Part shown: positions 42,271 to 49,955 of the stretch, piece after piece
How the letters are laid out: every line of letters begins with the position of its first letter
Position numbering within the stretch: position 1 is the stretch's first letter
From: Thermoplasmatota archaeon
GTDB lineage: Archaea; Thermoplasmatota; Penumbrarchaeia; JANQNL01
Direction: 5' to 3'
Assembly (NCBI GenBank): GCA_028279585.1
Contig: JANQNL010000156.1
Span: 1 to 52,311 of the forward strand
Length of the DNA stretch: 52,311 bases
Position numbers and translations under genes: made by a program
Notes under the pieces: model-generated
The model's input: the letters and a program-made list of their open reading frames with translations, nothing else
Databases searched by the model: none
What the model was told of the DNA's origin: nothing

Positions 42271-42478
42271 GAATCCCGACATGAGCACCGATGCTGACCT
42301 TAGTTGGGAATGGTGCTCCTGTATCCTACTAAGTCCAGTAAGTTTTCTCCGTCTATTGTGTTTGTACCGAAAACTTCTGGACGCAGCCTCGCTCGATCGT
42401 CGCTATCAAATGAGAGCAGGCGCGTCGAATCCCGACATGAGCACCGGTGCTGACCTTAGTTGGGAATGGTGCTCCTGT
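42224..42478. repeat. 99-nt tandem repeat ending in the tRNA-Glu acceptor sequence
   Basis: Blocks 42224-42322 and 42380-42478 match at 97 of 99 positions. The right end of the second block lies in the 3' acceptor stem plus CCA of tRNA-Glu, so the first block carries a stray copy of that tRNA end. Each block also holds TCGAATCCCGACATGAGCACC (42269-42289 and 42425-42445), an inverted copy, with one mismatch, of the tRNA-Glu T-arm/3' end at 42468-42488. This covers the 327-bp stretch without a protein gene. The arrangement resembles an old integration or duplication scar. Confidence 0.8.
42335..42426 (+). ncRNA. Putative structured ncRNA, 92-nt family, copy D (by tRNA-Glu)
   Basis: Stem 1 pairs CCAG (42335-42338) with CTGG (42377-42380), has a bulged T (42339), and pairs AAGTTTTC (42340-42347) with GAAAACTT (42369-42376) around a 21-nt loop. 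Relative to copy C, five base pairs of this stem change in a compensatory way. Stem 2 is GACGC, a bulged A, GCCT, pairing with AGGC and GCGTC. The tRNA-Glu 3' end is 43 nt downstream on the opposite strand. Confidence 0.6.
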
Positions 42479-42544
42479 CGGGATTCGAACCCGGGTCTTC
42501 GGCTCGAAAGGCCGAAATGATTGACCGGACTACACCACAGGAGC
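42470..42544 (-). tRNA. tRNA-Glu (TTC)
   Basis: The minus strand gives acceptor stem GCTCCTG/CAGGAGC. The anticodon stem TCGGC/GCCGA with loop CTTTCGA gives anticodon TTC, and the T-arm is CCGGG-TTCGAAT-CCCGA-like. The discriminator is A73, followed directly by genomic CCA, unlike the other two tRNAs here. A CTATATG box lies about 20 bases upstream of the 5' end. Confidence 0.95.
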
Positions 42545-42829
42545 GTGTACGAAAGCAAGCATATAGAGCTCCGGTGGTGGTACATCTCGAGAAAAGGACA
42601 CGATTGTTCGCATCACTTTTTGAGAGACTCAGAGGCATCCGGAGGATGCCTTAGCGCCACAGGAGCGGCGTTTGCATGCACATCAGGCATTAGTGTCCCT
42701 ATTAGCATCGCTTGATCTGAATATCGGGCTTTCACCGAAGACCATGAATGCACAGGAAACATAATGGACCTTAAGCGGCCAGGCATTAGAGGCCGAATAT
42801 TTATATTTTCCTTCTGACAATACTCACTC

Positions 42830-44125
42830 GTGAGCAAGGTGAAGAAAGAGAACAAAGCACCCAAGCTGAAGCTTCAGAAGCGAAAGGAGGACATTCACCC
42901 ATCCAAGATGGGCACCAGGTCCCACCTGATATCGTTCATGTTCTTCTGCTTCGGCTCCCTGGGCCTCATCATGGCTGGTACATATCTGTGTTTCACAGAG
43001 TTCTATGTCGCAGGGATCGTACTCATTTGTATCAGCGCTCTGGCCATTGTTGGAGCAGTGCTGGCTATCCTCATGCTCGAGCACTTCCTCATCATAGGGA
43101 TAGGGTTCGTGGTGATGTTCTCGTACATCCTTGTAGCCTACTACTCGCACAGCTTCGTGTTCATGGCCTTGATGGCATACTTCTCTGTTTTCCCTGCACT
43201 GGGCATCCTGTTCAGCAGGGACTACAAGCGGGCCCTGGCAACAGCATACAAGGCAGAGGATGAAGGAGATCATCTCACTGCCCTGCGACATTACAAACAA
43301 GCCAGGTCCTATGGCGACCTGATGAGGTATGCCAAGGCATTCTCATCCAACGGGTACTACCTGGATGCCATCGACCTGTATATGGACATGGGAAAGAACC
43401 TCTCTGCGATCCGGCTGAAAAAGAACCTTGGTTCAAAGATGGCAAAGGGCAAGGATGTCATGAGATTCGCATATTTCAAAAAGCAGAGCAATATCATCGG
43501 CCAGGTCAAGATCGCCAAGAAGAAACCGATGTTCAGGTTCTTGGCAAAGATCTGGAACCGCCCTCTGGTCAAGATGTTCATGCAGCTCTATGCCATGACC
43601 AAAGGCCTATCCGCGTTCGTGGTCAGAGGTGCTATCGGGTTCTGGGCCAAATCGATCTTGTTCATGATCGTGGCGTTCATCTTCCTCATTCTGTATCTGC
43701 TCATTAATCTCCTATGGCCAGGTGTCAACGAGGGAGACTTCCGATGGTATGAATGGATCCCCTATGCCCTCTGGCTTGTCGCCTTCTGGGCATCGTTCGT
43801 CACGTTCTTCATCGCGCTTCTATACTTACTCATGGGGGGAGCATTTCTACGAGGGCACAGGTGGGTCTATATCGTAAGCTGGATAGCGACCATCCTTGAG
43901 ATCCCTGGAATCATCGTACACTTCGTGTCAGGCAGTCTGACCATCATCACCTTCATCACTGGAGTGTTCCACGTTCTCCAGGAGATAGACCATTTCCGAG
44001 ACCTGCTCCATCACGATACAAGGGAGTACTTCGGATTCTACCACCAGAAGTATTACTATAGTGACATCAAGGAGTACATTGGAAAGGACTATGAGAAGTG
44101 GGTCGAACACATCAGCAAGGATTAA
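42830..44125 (+). CDS. Multi-pass membrane protein with cytoplasmic TPR-like loop, unknown function
   Basis: The 431-residue protein has a basic N-terminus, about four transmembrane helices (30-130) and a soluble basic loop of about 110 residues with TPR-like helix pairs ('ALATAYKAEDEGDHLTALRHYKQARSYGDLMRYAKAF'). About four more helices (265-385) and a Tyr-rich cytoplasmic tail ('YFGFYHQKYYYSDIKEYIG') follow. I recognise no family. The start is GTG; ATATTTATATTTT (42798-42810) is a good promoter. The upstream 285-bp gap holds a GGCATCC-GGA-GGATGCC hairpin (42634-42650) but no gene that I can support. Confidence 0.7.
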   Translation: MSKVKKENKAPKLKLQKRKEDIHPSKMGTRSHLISFMFFCFGSLGLIMAGTYLCFTEFYVAGIVLICISALAIVGAVLAILMLEHFLIIGIGFVVMFSYILVAYYSHSFVFMALMAYFSVFPALGILFSRDYKRALATAYKAEDEGDHLTALRHYKQARSYGDLMRYAKAFSSNGYYLDAIDLYMDMGKNLSAIRLKKNLGSKMAKGKDVMRFAYFKKQSNIIGQVKIAKKKPMFRFLAKIWNRPLVKMFMQLYAMTKGLSAFVVRGAIGFWAKSILFMIVAFIFLILYLLINLLWPGVNEGDFRWYEWIPYALWLVAFWASFVTFFIALLYLLMGGAFLRGHRWVYIVSWIATILEIPGIIVHFVSGSLTIITFITGVFHVLQEIDHFRDLLHHDTREYFGFYHQKYYYSDIKEYIGKDYEKWVEHISKD

Positions 44126-44439
44126 CCGAGCTGCTCATCGATGGCTGCCGTCACAGCCTTGTAATCTATCCTTCCACCTCGGGACACGATCTTGCCATCA
44201 ACACAGACCATCGGTAGGTCATCGCCACACTCGGCCGCAAGCTCTTCCGCCTCTGGATGACCTATGAAACCATGGATGTTCTGGTCGATGTACTCCACCT
44301 CCACCTGACCCCCATACTTCCTTTCGAGGGCCTTCTTAATAGTCTCAGATTGAGTGAAGTGGTCCTTGCCACGGAACTGCTTCTCCATCTTGTCGATAGG
44401 GCATGCTCCCAGAACTCCGAAGACCTTGACCTTTATCAT
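44122..44439 (-). CDS. Small thioredoxin-fold protein
   Basis: The 105-residue protein starts 'MIKVKVFGVLGACP', has a thioredoxin-like beta-alpha-beta pattern, the cis-Pro motif 'DDLPMVCVDGKIVSRGG' and a final helix. There is only one N-terminal Cys (no CxxC), plus Cys residues at 'ECGDDLP' and 'MVCVDG'. It resembles the YuzD/ArsD-like group of thioredoxin-fold proteins, none with a firmly known activity in archaea. AGGTGA lies five bases before the ATG. It overlaps the end of the membrane protein gene by four bases, tail to tail. Confidence 0.65.
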   Translation of the reverse strand: MIKVKVFGVLGACPIDKMEKQFRGKDHFTQSETIKKALERKYGGQVEVEYIDQNIHGFIGHPEAEELAAECGDDLPMVCVDGKIVSRGGRIDYKAVTAAIDEQLG

Positions 44440-44579
44440 GGCTTCACCTTGTGCAACTGAAACTCGATACGGGTATTTGAACTATGGCGATATTTATCTC
44501 GACCATCACCGTAGTCATTTCAATTGAGGCGTCTGTTTCAGTATGATAAGACTATATACAGATGTCACGTTCAACCATC

Positions 44580-45737
44580 ATGGGCAAGAAGGCGAAGAAG
44601 GCTGGATTCCTAGTCCAAAGCCTATCCTTTGTTCAGACCTACTTGCTCATCTACGCTGCTGCGTTGATCTTTGGACTGATCTTCTTCCTTTCCAATCTGG
44701 CCCAGAACGTTCACCTTTGCCTTGTCTGCATGTACTTCCTCATCGGTGCACTGTTTTGGATAGTAGCAACACCTATCATTGCTATTGGTTGGTTCTTCCT
44801 CACAAGGAACTGGGATAATGCTGCTGCTCGGCAGGAGAAACAGGGGTTAGCAGCTGCACATTCCAGAACAGAGTATCTGAAGTCTGATGCGGCAAAGAAG
44901 AAGTACTCCATCGGAGGCCAGGTCTGGGGCTTCCCCCACTTCGCTCTGCTCATCGTCCTGTTCATCGTGAGCATGACATTGGCCATAGTGTGCGTTGCCC
45001 TTGGTGACTTCTACCACTGGGGATTCATCATCCTCTCTGCTCCGCTCATCGTCTTTGCGATCACACTTCCTGCTGTGATCTGGGTGTCGTTCATCTTCTC
45101 GTGGGACAGGTATGAACCTGAACCTCGCAAGTACGTCCTCGGAGCATTGTTCTGGGGAATGATGTCCACGCTTCCATCGTTCTTCCTCAATACAACCATT
45201 GGTCTACCACTTGGAGCCCTGTCAGCTGTGCTCGTCGCACCACCTGTGGAAGAGTTCTACAAGGCCTTCGGTTTCCTGTTCACAAGAAAACAGGTGGACA
45301 ACGAGCTTGATGGAATGATCTACGGCATCTGCTTCGGTGTCGGCTTCAGCGTCATCGAGAACCTGTTGTATGGGTTCAATGCCTACTCGAGCGGTGGGGT
45401 AGCAGGATTTGCCATCCTCACGGTCTACAGGAGCGTCTTCTCATTGATGCTCCATGTCATGGGACCTGTGATGGTCGGTTTCCTTTACGGGATGGCGGTC
45501 CGGAAGGGATGGGGAAAACCATTCCAGGCATTGGCTGTTGGTATCGGTCTGGTGTTCGGTATCTTCATGCATGCCCTCTGGAACGGCCTTGCGACCCTCG
45601 GAGGTCTCGGAGGGATATGCTGCATACTTTCCAACGTCGGCCTGTTCGCAATGGCCATCCTGGTCGAGCTGCCTATCCTTATCGGTCTGCTCGTCGCTGC
45701 TGTGAAAGCGGACAGAGGCATGTTCAAAAATGGTTGA
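44580..45737 (+). CDS. PrsW-family intramembrane metalloprotease (paralogue 2)
   Basis: The 385-residue protein has about nine transmembrane helices and the PrsW motifs: Glu224-Glu225 in 'PPVEEFYKAFGFLF', 'VDNELDGMIYGICFGVGFSVIENLLYG', 'SLMLHVMGPVMVGFLYG' and 'FMHALWNGLA'. Compared with paralogue 1 at 2719 it lacks the large soluble loop. It would cut membrane proteins within the bilayer; substrate unknown. A TATA-like CTATATAC (44552-44559) lies about 25 bases before ATG 44580, so that start is chosen over ATG 44562. Confidence 0.88.
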   Translation: MGKKAKKAGFLVQSLSFVQTYLLIYAAALIFGLIFFLSNLAQNVHLCLVCMYFLIGALFWIVATPIIAIGWFFLTRNWDNAAARQEKQGLAAAHSRTEYLKSDAAKKKYSIGGQVWGFPHFALLIVLFIVSMTLAIVCVALGDFYHWGFIILSAPLIVFAITLPAVIWVSFIFSWDRYEPEPRKYVLGALFWGMMSTLPSFFLNTTIGLPLGALSAVLVAPPVEEFYKAFGFLFTRKQVDNELDGMIYGICFGVGFSVIENLLYGFNAYSSGGVAGFAILTVYRSVFSLMLHVMGPVMVGFLYGMAVRKGWGKPFQALAVGIGLVFGIFMHALWNGLATLGGLGGICCILSNVGLFAMAILVELPILIGLLVAAVKADRGMFKNG

Positions 45738-46124
45738 TCAGCCACGTAGGGCCTTGACCTTTGGTATTACTTCCCTTGCCCAATCGATGTACTCCATGTA
45801 CTCCTCATGGGGGTAGGAAAGGTCAGAGGGAAGCTTAAAGAACAATCCTACGGCGTCAATCTCATCTGGACGAGTGACTGCTACCGTTCCTGTGAAGAAA
45901 CCTACAGCAATGTATCCCACACCATCCTGGTGGAACCTGGACGCCAGTGGTTTGAAGTTGAGGCCCGTCTCCTCCTTGAACTCTCTGACGGCTGCCTGCT
46001 CGGCGGTCTCCTTCTTCATGATCCTTCCGCCAGGCATCTCCCAACCATCCCTGGTGGCATGGTGGACCATGATGTAGTTCTCAAGGTCTTGTGAAAAAGC
46101 AAGAACGTAAGCGTACTTGACCAT
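45738..46124 (-). CDS. NUDIX hydrolase
   Basis: The 128-residue protein has a Nudix box 'GGRIMKKETAEQAAVREFKEETGL' (given here in 20-plus residue form only by its key positions: Gly-x5-Glu-x7-Arg-Glu-x2-Glu-Glu). It hydrolyses a nucleoside diphosphate linked to another group; the substrate is not predictable. ATG 46124 has GGTGA upstream; GTG 46133 would overlap the hutI stop. It is the last gene in the minus-strand series that begins with topA, and it stops next to the PrsW stop. Confidence 0.88.
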   Translation of the reverse strand: MVKYAYVLAFSQDLENYIMVHHATRDGWEMPGGRIMKKETAEQAAVREFKEETGLNFKPLASRFHQDGVGYIAVGFFTGTVAVTRPDEIDAVGLFFKLPSDLSYPHEEYMEYIDWAREVIPKVKALRG

Positions 46125-46129
46125 GAGCT

Positions 46130-47392
46130 TCACCCGTTGTAGCAGGGTAGTCCGTCCTTAACTACTTGTTCACCGGCCTTGATGACCTGCCTGACGTGGT
46201 TGACTCCAAAGTGGTACGGGATGTGCTCGTGGGTCGGGACATCGAGGATGACGAGGTCTGCGAGCTTGCCCCTCTCGATGGTCCCGACCGTGTCCTCCAT
46301 GCCAACAGCGCAAGCTGCATTGTAGGTCGAAGCTGCCAGGACCTCAGCTGGGGTCATCTTCATCATGTAGCAACCAAGGGACATGACGAACTGCATGGAC
46401 TCTGTGTAACAGTTCGGGTTCATGTCGGTTGCTAAAGCGATAGGGAAATTCGCCTCGATCATGTCTCGAGCTCTTGGATAGATAGGGGACATCAATGAGT
46501 ATGGGGTGCCTGGTAGTAGGTTCCCAACGGTACCGGCCTCTGCCATCTGGGCGATGCCTTCGTCGCCTGTGACCGCGAGATGCTCGGTGGTCTCACAGCC
46601 GAGCTGTGCGGCCATCTGGGCTCCTCCCAGATCAACGATCTCGTCGATGTGAGCGCGGAGCTTCAGTCCGTGTTCCTTTGCTGCTGTGAGAAGCCGTTCG
46701 GAATCCTCAACTCCGAACACGCCTTCCTCGCAGAACACGTCACAATACTGGGCAAGACCTCGTTCGGCAACCATCGGGAGCATATCCGAGATGATGTGGT
46801 CGATGTATCCTGATGGGTCTCCCTTGAACTCTGGTGGGACCGCGTGTGCACCAAGGAACGTTGGGGTGAGTTCTATCGGATGCTCCAAGTCCCGTATGAC
46901 CTCCAGAGAGCGGATCTCAGTCTCTGTGTCCAATCCGTAGCCTGACTTGGCGTCGGCTGTTGTAGTGCCATACATGAGCATCCGGTTGAGCCTCTGCTTT
47001 GCTTCATTCGAGAGCTGCTCTGCGCTTGCGGCTCTGGTCCTGGACACAGTGTGGATGATCCCTCCGCCTGCGTTCAGGATGTCCATGTAGCTCTTACCCT
47101 CAAGCTTGAGCCTAAGCTCAAACTCCCTGGAACCGGAAAAGATGAGATGAGTGTGGGGGTCAACAAGACCGGGGATAACCCCCATGCCTCCAGCATCGAG
47201 AAGCTTGGCATCGGAGCCCCTGAACTCTGCGAGCAGGTCCTCGGATGAGCCGATGCTCGAAAAGGTCTTACCTTCGATAGCTACAGCAGCATTCTCCATT
47301 GTTGTGATCTGGGACATTACCTCTCCTTTCATCGGAGATGTCTGTCCCTGTGCTGTTGCAAGCTGTCCGATGTTGTAGACAAGTAACGTCAA
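46130..47392 (-). CDS. hutI: Imidazolonepropionase (histidine degradation)
   Basis: The 420-residue amidohydrolase has 'PGLVDPHTHLIFSGSRE' (metal-binding His-x-His), 'GGGIIHTVSRTR', 'TTADAKSGYGLDTETEI', 'TFLGAHAVPPE', 'DVFCEEGVF', 'LRAHIDEIVDLGG', 'ATDMNPNC' and 'GTIERGKLADLVILD', all typical of HutI. It opens imidazolone-5-propanoate to N-formimino-L-glutamate in the cytoplasm. No hutH or hutU is in the window. The start is TTG, with GAGGTGAG six bases upstream. It sits between capA and the Nudix gene. Confidence 0.95.
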   Translation of the reverse strand: MTLLVYNIGQLATAQGQTSPMKGEVMSQITTMENAAVAIEGKTFSSIGSSEDLLAEFRGSDAKLLDAGGMGVIPGLVDPHTHLIFSGSREFELRLKLEGKSYMDILNAGGGIIHTVSRTRAASAEQLSNEAKQRLNRMLMYGTTTADAKSGYGLDTETEIRSLEVIRDLEHPIELTPTFLGAHAVPPEFKGDPSGYIDHIISDMLPMVAERGLAQYCDVFCEEGVFGVEDSERLLTAAKEHGLKLRAHIDEIVDLGGAQMAAQLGCETTEHLAVTGDEGIAQMAEAGTVGNLLPGTPYSLMSPIYPRARDMIEANFPIALATDMNPNCYTESMQFVMSLGCYMMKMTPAEVLAASTYNAACAVGMEDTVGTIERGKLADLVILDVPTHEHIPYHFGVNHVRQVIKAGEQVVKDGLPCYNG

Positions 47393-47401
47393 TGTCTCAC
47401 C

Positions 47402-48727
47402 TCACTCGTACAGGAGCTTCTTGATAAGGCTGGGCTTGTCCGGGTTGGGTTTCCAGATAAGCACCATGTAAAGAATGAACACGTTAACTGCGACGGATAC
47501 CACCAGGACGATTATGGAAAGGACGACATGCCAGGCAGGCCTGGGTCCTTCGTGACCAGAGCCATCCTCTATATCTCCCTCTGTGATCTCAAGACCATTA
47601 TACACATCATAGACCTTGGTCTCCCCGACTACCCGGGGTTTGTATTTAACACCGCCGAGAAGGTCATCCACTGTCGTGTAGTCAGAGTTGACAGGCGTAA
47701 GGGAAAGGGTCACGATCTCACTTCCCTTCATCTCCACCTTGGCAATGACCGAGGACAGGATCTTCTCGTTCATCTCATCAGAGGTGTTGTAGGGCAGCTC
47801 GTCATAACGCTCAAGGTATGACTGGGTTTCCCTGATGTCGAAGACGAAGTTACCCAGTGAATAAAAGATGAGACCATCGTGGTATCCGATAATATCCTGG
47901 ACCACGTGGGGGCCGTGTCCTATGACCACATTAGCACCCCAATCGATGACGTCCTTGGAAAGCTCCTCCTGCCGGAGAAGCTGCCTGTAGTCATACTGTG
48001 GCTGGTAGACCCAATGGATGGAGACCATGAGGATGTCGACCTGGTCCTTGGCATAGGTGATGTCAGCTTCCATGAGCGTAGGGTCCAGGGGGCATGGTCC
48101 TGCCTGATCTATGGAACCCTCAACGCTGCTCGGGATGGCCTCGGTGTATGCCAGGAATCCCACCTTGGTCCCGGAAGAGTTGATGATCATTGGTCTCTGG
48201 ATCGCGTCCACAGCTGCATCCTGGCCATGCCATAGGCCGACGTGATGGAGACCGGAGTCCTCGAGGTTGGTGATGGAGTCATTGGCACCTGTTGGGCCGT
48301 AATCCATGATGTGATTGTTAGCAAGCGATACAACATCAAAGCCTGCCCAAACGAGGCCGTTCACGGTGCTCGGGTCAGCCTTGAACTGGTAGGTCTTTTG
48401 AAGGAAAGGGGTGTCCTCGTCAGTGACCGGATTCTCAAGGTTGCAGAACGTGATATCAGAGCTGGAGAGGTGGTCCTTGGTCTCTGTGAACGGGTAGGAC
48501 GAGCCCTGTTGGTCGATGAGGTCGCCGACGTTCCTGCCAAGCATGACATCCCCCACCAGCGTTATTTCGATGGCATCATCAGATGCAGCTGTTGATTGGA
48601 ACGGGACGAACTGCAGGGCTATTGCAACGATGATGATGGTCGTCGCAAGTCTTGCGAGCCATAGTCGTCGGGTGCTTGCCTTCAGCGCCTCGTCCTCCTT
48701 GTTAGTGCGATGCCTTAAGGATGGCAT
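47402..48727 (-). CDS. CapA-family (PGA_cap) metallophosphatase-like protein, membrane-anchored
   Basis: The 441-residue protein has an N-terminal transmembrane helix (about 22-42), a CapA domain ('ITLVGDVMLGRNV', 'FCNLENPVTDE', 'GFDVVSLANNHIMDYG', 'IVSIHWVYQPQYDYRQLL'-like 'MVSIHW', 'VIGHGPHVVQDI' and 'IFYSLGNFVFD'), then a C-terminal transmembrane helix (about 400-425). CapA/PgsA proteins belong to the calcineurin-like phosphatases and act in polyglutamate capsule formation; the archaeal role is unknown. ATG 48727 overlaps the folP end by 26 bases. Confidence 0.88.
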   Translation of the reverse strand: MPSLRHRTNKEDEALKASTRRLWLARLATTIIIVAIALQFVPFQSTAASDDAIEITLVGDVMLGRNVGDLIDQQGSSYPFTETKDHLSSSDITFCNLENPVTDEDTPFLQKTYQFKADPSTVNGLVWAGFDVVSLANNHIMDYGPTGANDSITNLEDSGLHHVGLWHGQDAAVDAIQRPMIINSSGTKVGFLAYTEAIPSSVEGSIDQAGPCPLDPTLMEADITYAKDQVDILMVSIHWVYQPQYDYRQLLRQEELSKDVIDWGANVVIGHGPHVVQDIIGYHDGLIFYSLGNFVFDIRETQSYLERYDELPYNTSDEMNEKILSSVIAKVEMKGSEIVTLSLTPVNSDYTTVDDLLGGVKYKPRVVGETKVYDVYNGLEITEGDIEDGSGHEGPRPAWHVVLSIIVLVVSVAVNVFILYMVLIWKPNPDKPSLIKKLLYE

Positions 48728-49955
48728 CTGCGAGGTCCACGGCCTCTTTGGTCTCGGCCACATTGTGGACCCTGACGATGTCACCGCCTCGCATCACTGC
48801 AGCCACAGCTGCAGCCACAGAGCCTGTGAGCCTGGCATCGACCTCTTTGTCCAGCACAGCTCCGATGAAGCTTTTGTTCGAAGCTCCAACAAGAACTGGG
48901 CAGCCCAATCCTCTGAAGGAATGGAGCCTTTCCAGGACCTCGAGGTTGTTGGACACCGTCTTGCCAAACCCTATCCCGGGGTCGATTATTATATGTTGTG
49001 GAAGTATCCCAGCAGCCACAGCTTTTTGCACCTGTATGTGGAGATATGCATAGATCTCCGACGGTGCGTCCTCATACTTCGGGTCCGTCTGCATGTTCCT
49101 GGGCTCGCCGAGCATGTGCATCAGGACCACTGGGACCTTGCGCTCTGCGACAAGGGCGATCATCTCTTCATTCCTAAGGCCAGAGATGTCGTTGACGATA
49201 CTTGCACCAGCGTCCAATGCTTTGGCTGCGACCTCTGGTTTGTAGGTATCGATGGAGATGGGAACCTCAAGTTCTGGTGCAAGGGCCTCGATGACCGGTA
49301 TGACACGCTCTAGCTCCTCCTCCAGAGTTACTGGTTCTGCGAAGGGTCGGGAGGATTCTCCGCCGATGTCGATGACATCCGCACCTTCGGCCACCATTTG
49401 TTTAGCGGCTTCGACCGCTGCTGTCACGTCGGGGTAGTTTCCCCCATCGTAGAACGAGTCCGGGGTGACGTTCAGGATACCCATGATGAGGGTCCTCTCG
49501 CCGACCTCGAGCTTCCTTGAACCGGTTGGAGTATCGACCTCCACTGTCCACCAGACGTTCAGCCTGATTGGTCGGTCGAGTGCCTCGACGGTCGTAAGGA
49601 TCCTCTTGCCTAAAGCTGCCAGACCATACGGCTGGAGCTCAAGTCTAGCTGCAAGCTTTTCGAACTGCGAAGTAGTGCCCATGGCGATGCATCTTCCCTT
49701 CTCAGGGCTCTCGCCTATCAGGTGGTATGGGAGGGCGACCTCTCCGCCAAGGGAGAGCAGGCCCTGCTTTAGGAAGTTAGCTTCCAGAGAGTTCAACCCC
49801 TCGATGAGGATGCTGTGATGCCTCCCCTTGGGGGTCATTATCTCCTGACCAGTAGAGTGAACCTTCAGTCTCTCCATGTGAGACGTTACGGCCTCCTTCG
49901 AGCTGGGGGCCAGTGGAATAGGGGTTGGTGGTGTGCCCGAAGGCTCATCAGCCAT
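48702..49955 (-). CDS. folP: Dihydropteroate synthase with N-terminal extension
   Basis: The 417-residue protein has the DHPS core from about residue 155: 'IMGILNVTPDSFYDGG', 'GADVIDIGGESSRP', 'ISIDTYKPEVA', 'VNDISGL', 'VVLMHMLGEPRNMQ', 'IIDPGIGFGKT', 'VGASNKSFIG' and 'RVHNVAET'. All substrate loops look intact. The first 150 residues form an extra domain, as in several archaeal DHPS proteins. It condenses pterin pyrophosphate with p-aminobenzoate, so folate or a related pterin is made. ATG 49955 is preferred (GAGGGTG upstream) and overlaps topA by eight bases; GTG 49964 is possible. Confidence 0.93.
   Translation of the reverse strand: MADEPSGTPPTPIPLAPSSKEAVTSHMERLKVHSTGQEIMTPKGRHHSILIEGLNSLEANFLKQGLLSLGGEVALPYHLIGESPEKGRCIAMGTTSQFEKLAARLELQPYGLAALGKRILTTVEALDRPIRLNVWWTVEVDTPTGSRKLEVGERTLIMGILNVTPDSFYDGGNYPDVTAAVEAAKQMVAEGADVIDIGGESSRPFAEPVTLEEELERVIPVIEALAPELEVPISIDTYKPEVAAKALDAGASIVNDISGLRNEEMIALVAERKVPVVLMHMLGEPRNMQTDPKYEDAPSEIYAYLHIQVQKAVAAGILPQHIIIDPGIGFGKTVSNNLEVLERLHSFRGLGCPVLVGASNKSFIGAVLDKEVDARLTGSVAAAVAAVMRGGDIVRVHNVAETKEAVDLADAILKASH

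Noticed and set aside
5995..42426. The 92-nt elements as H/ACA or C/D guide RNAs, tRNAs or riboswitches
   Set aside because: No ACA box or pseudouridylation pocket, no C/D box pairs, no tRNA arms, and no same-strand gene directly downstream.
42179..42478. CRISPR array
   Set aside because: Only two repeats with a 156-nt period, repeats of 99 nt, and a spacer region that folds into the same hairpin; this is not CRISPR geometry.
42206..42654. Short plus-strand reading frames over the tandem repeat and tRNA-Glu
   Set aside because: They arise from the repeated RNA element and the tRNA antisense strand; the same peptide appears twice only because the DNA is duplicated.
42587..42660. Fifth copy of the 92-nt element on the far side of tRNA-Glu
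   Set aside because: A CTC...GAG stem with A/T-rich arms and a GGCATCC/GGATGCC hairpin are present, but loop length, second-stem arrangement and the conserved CGT and CGTCG bases do not match.
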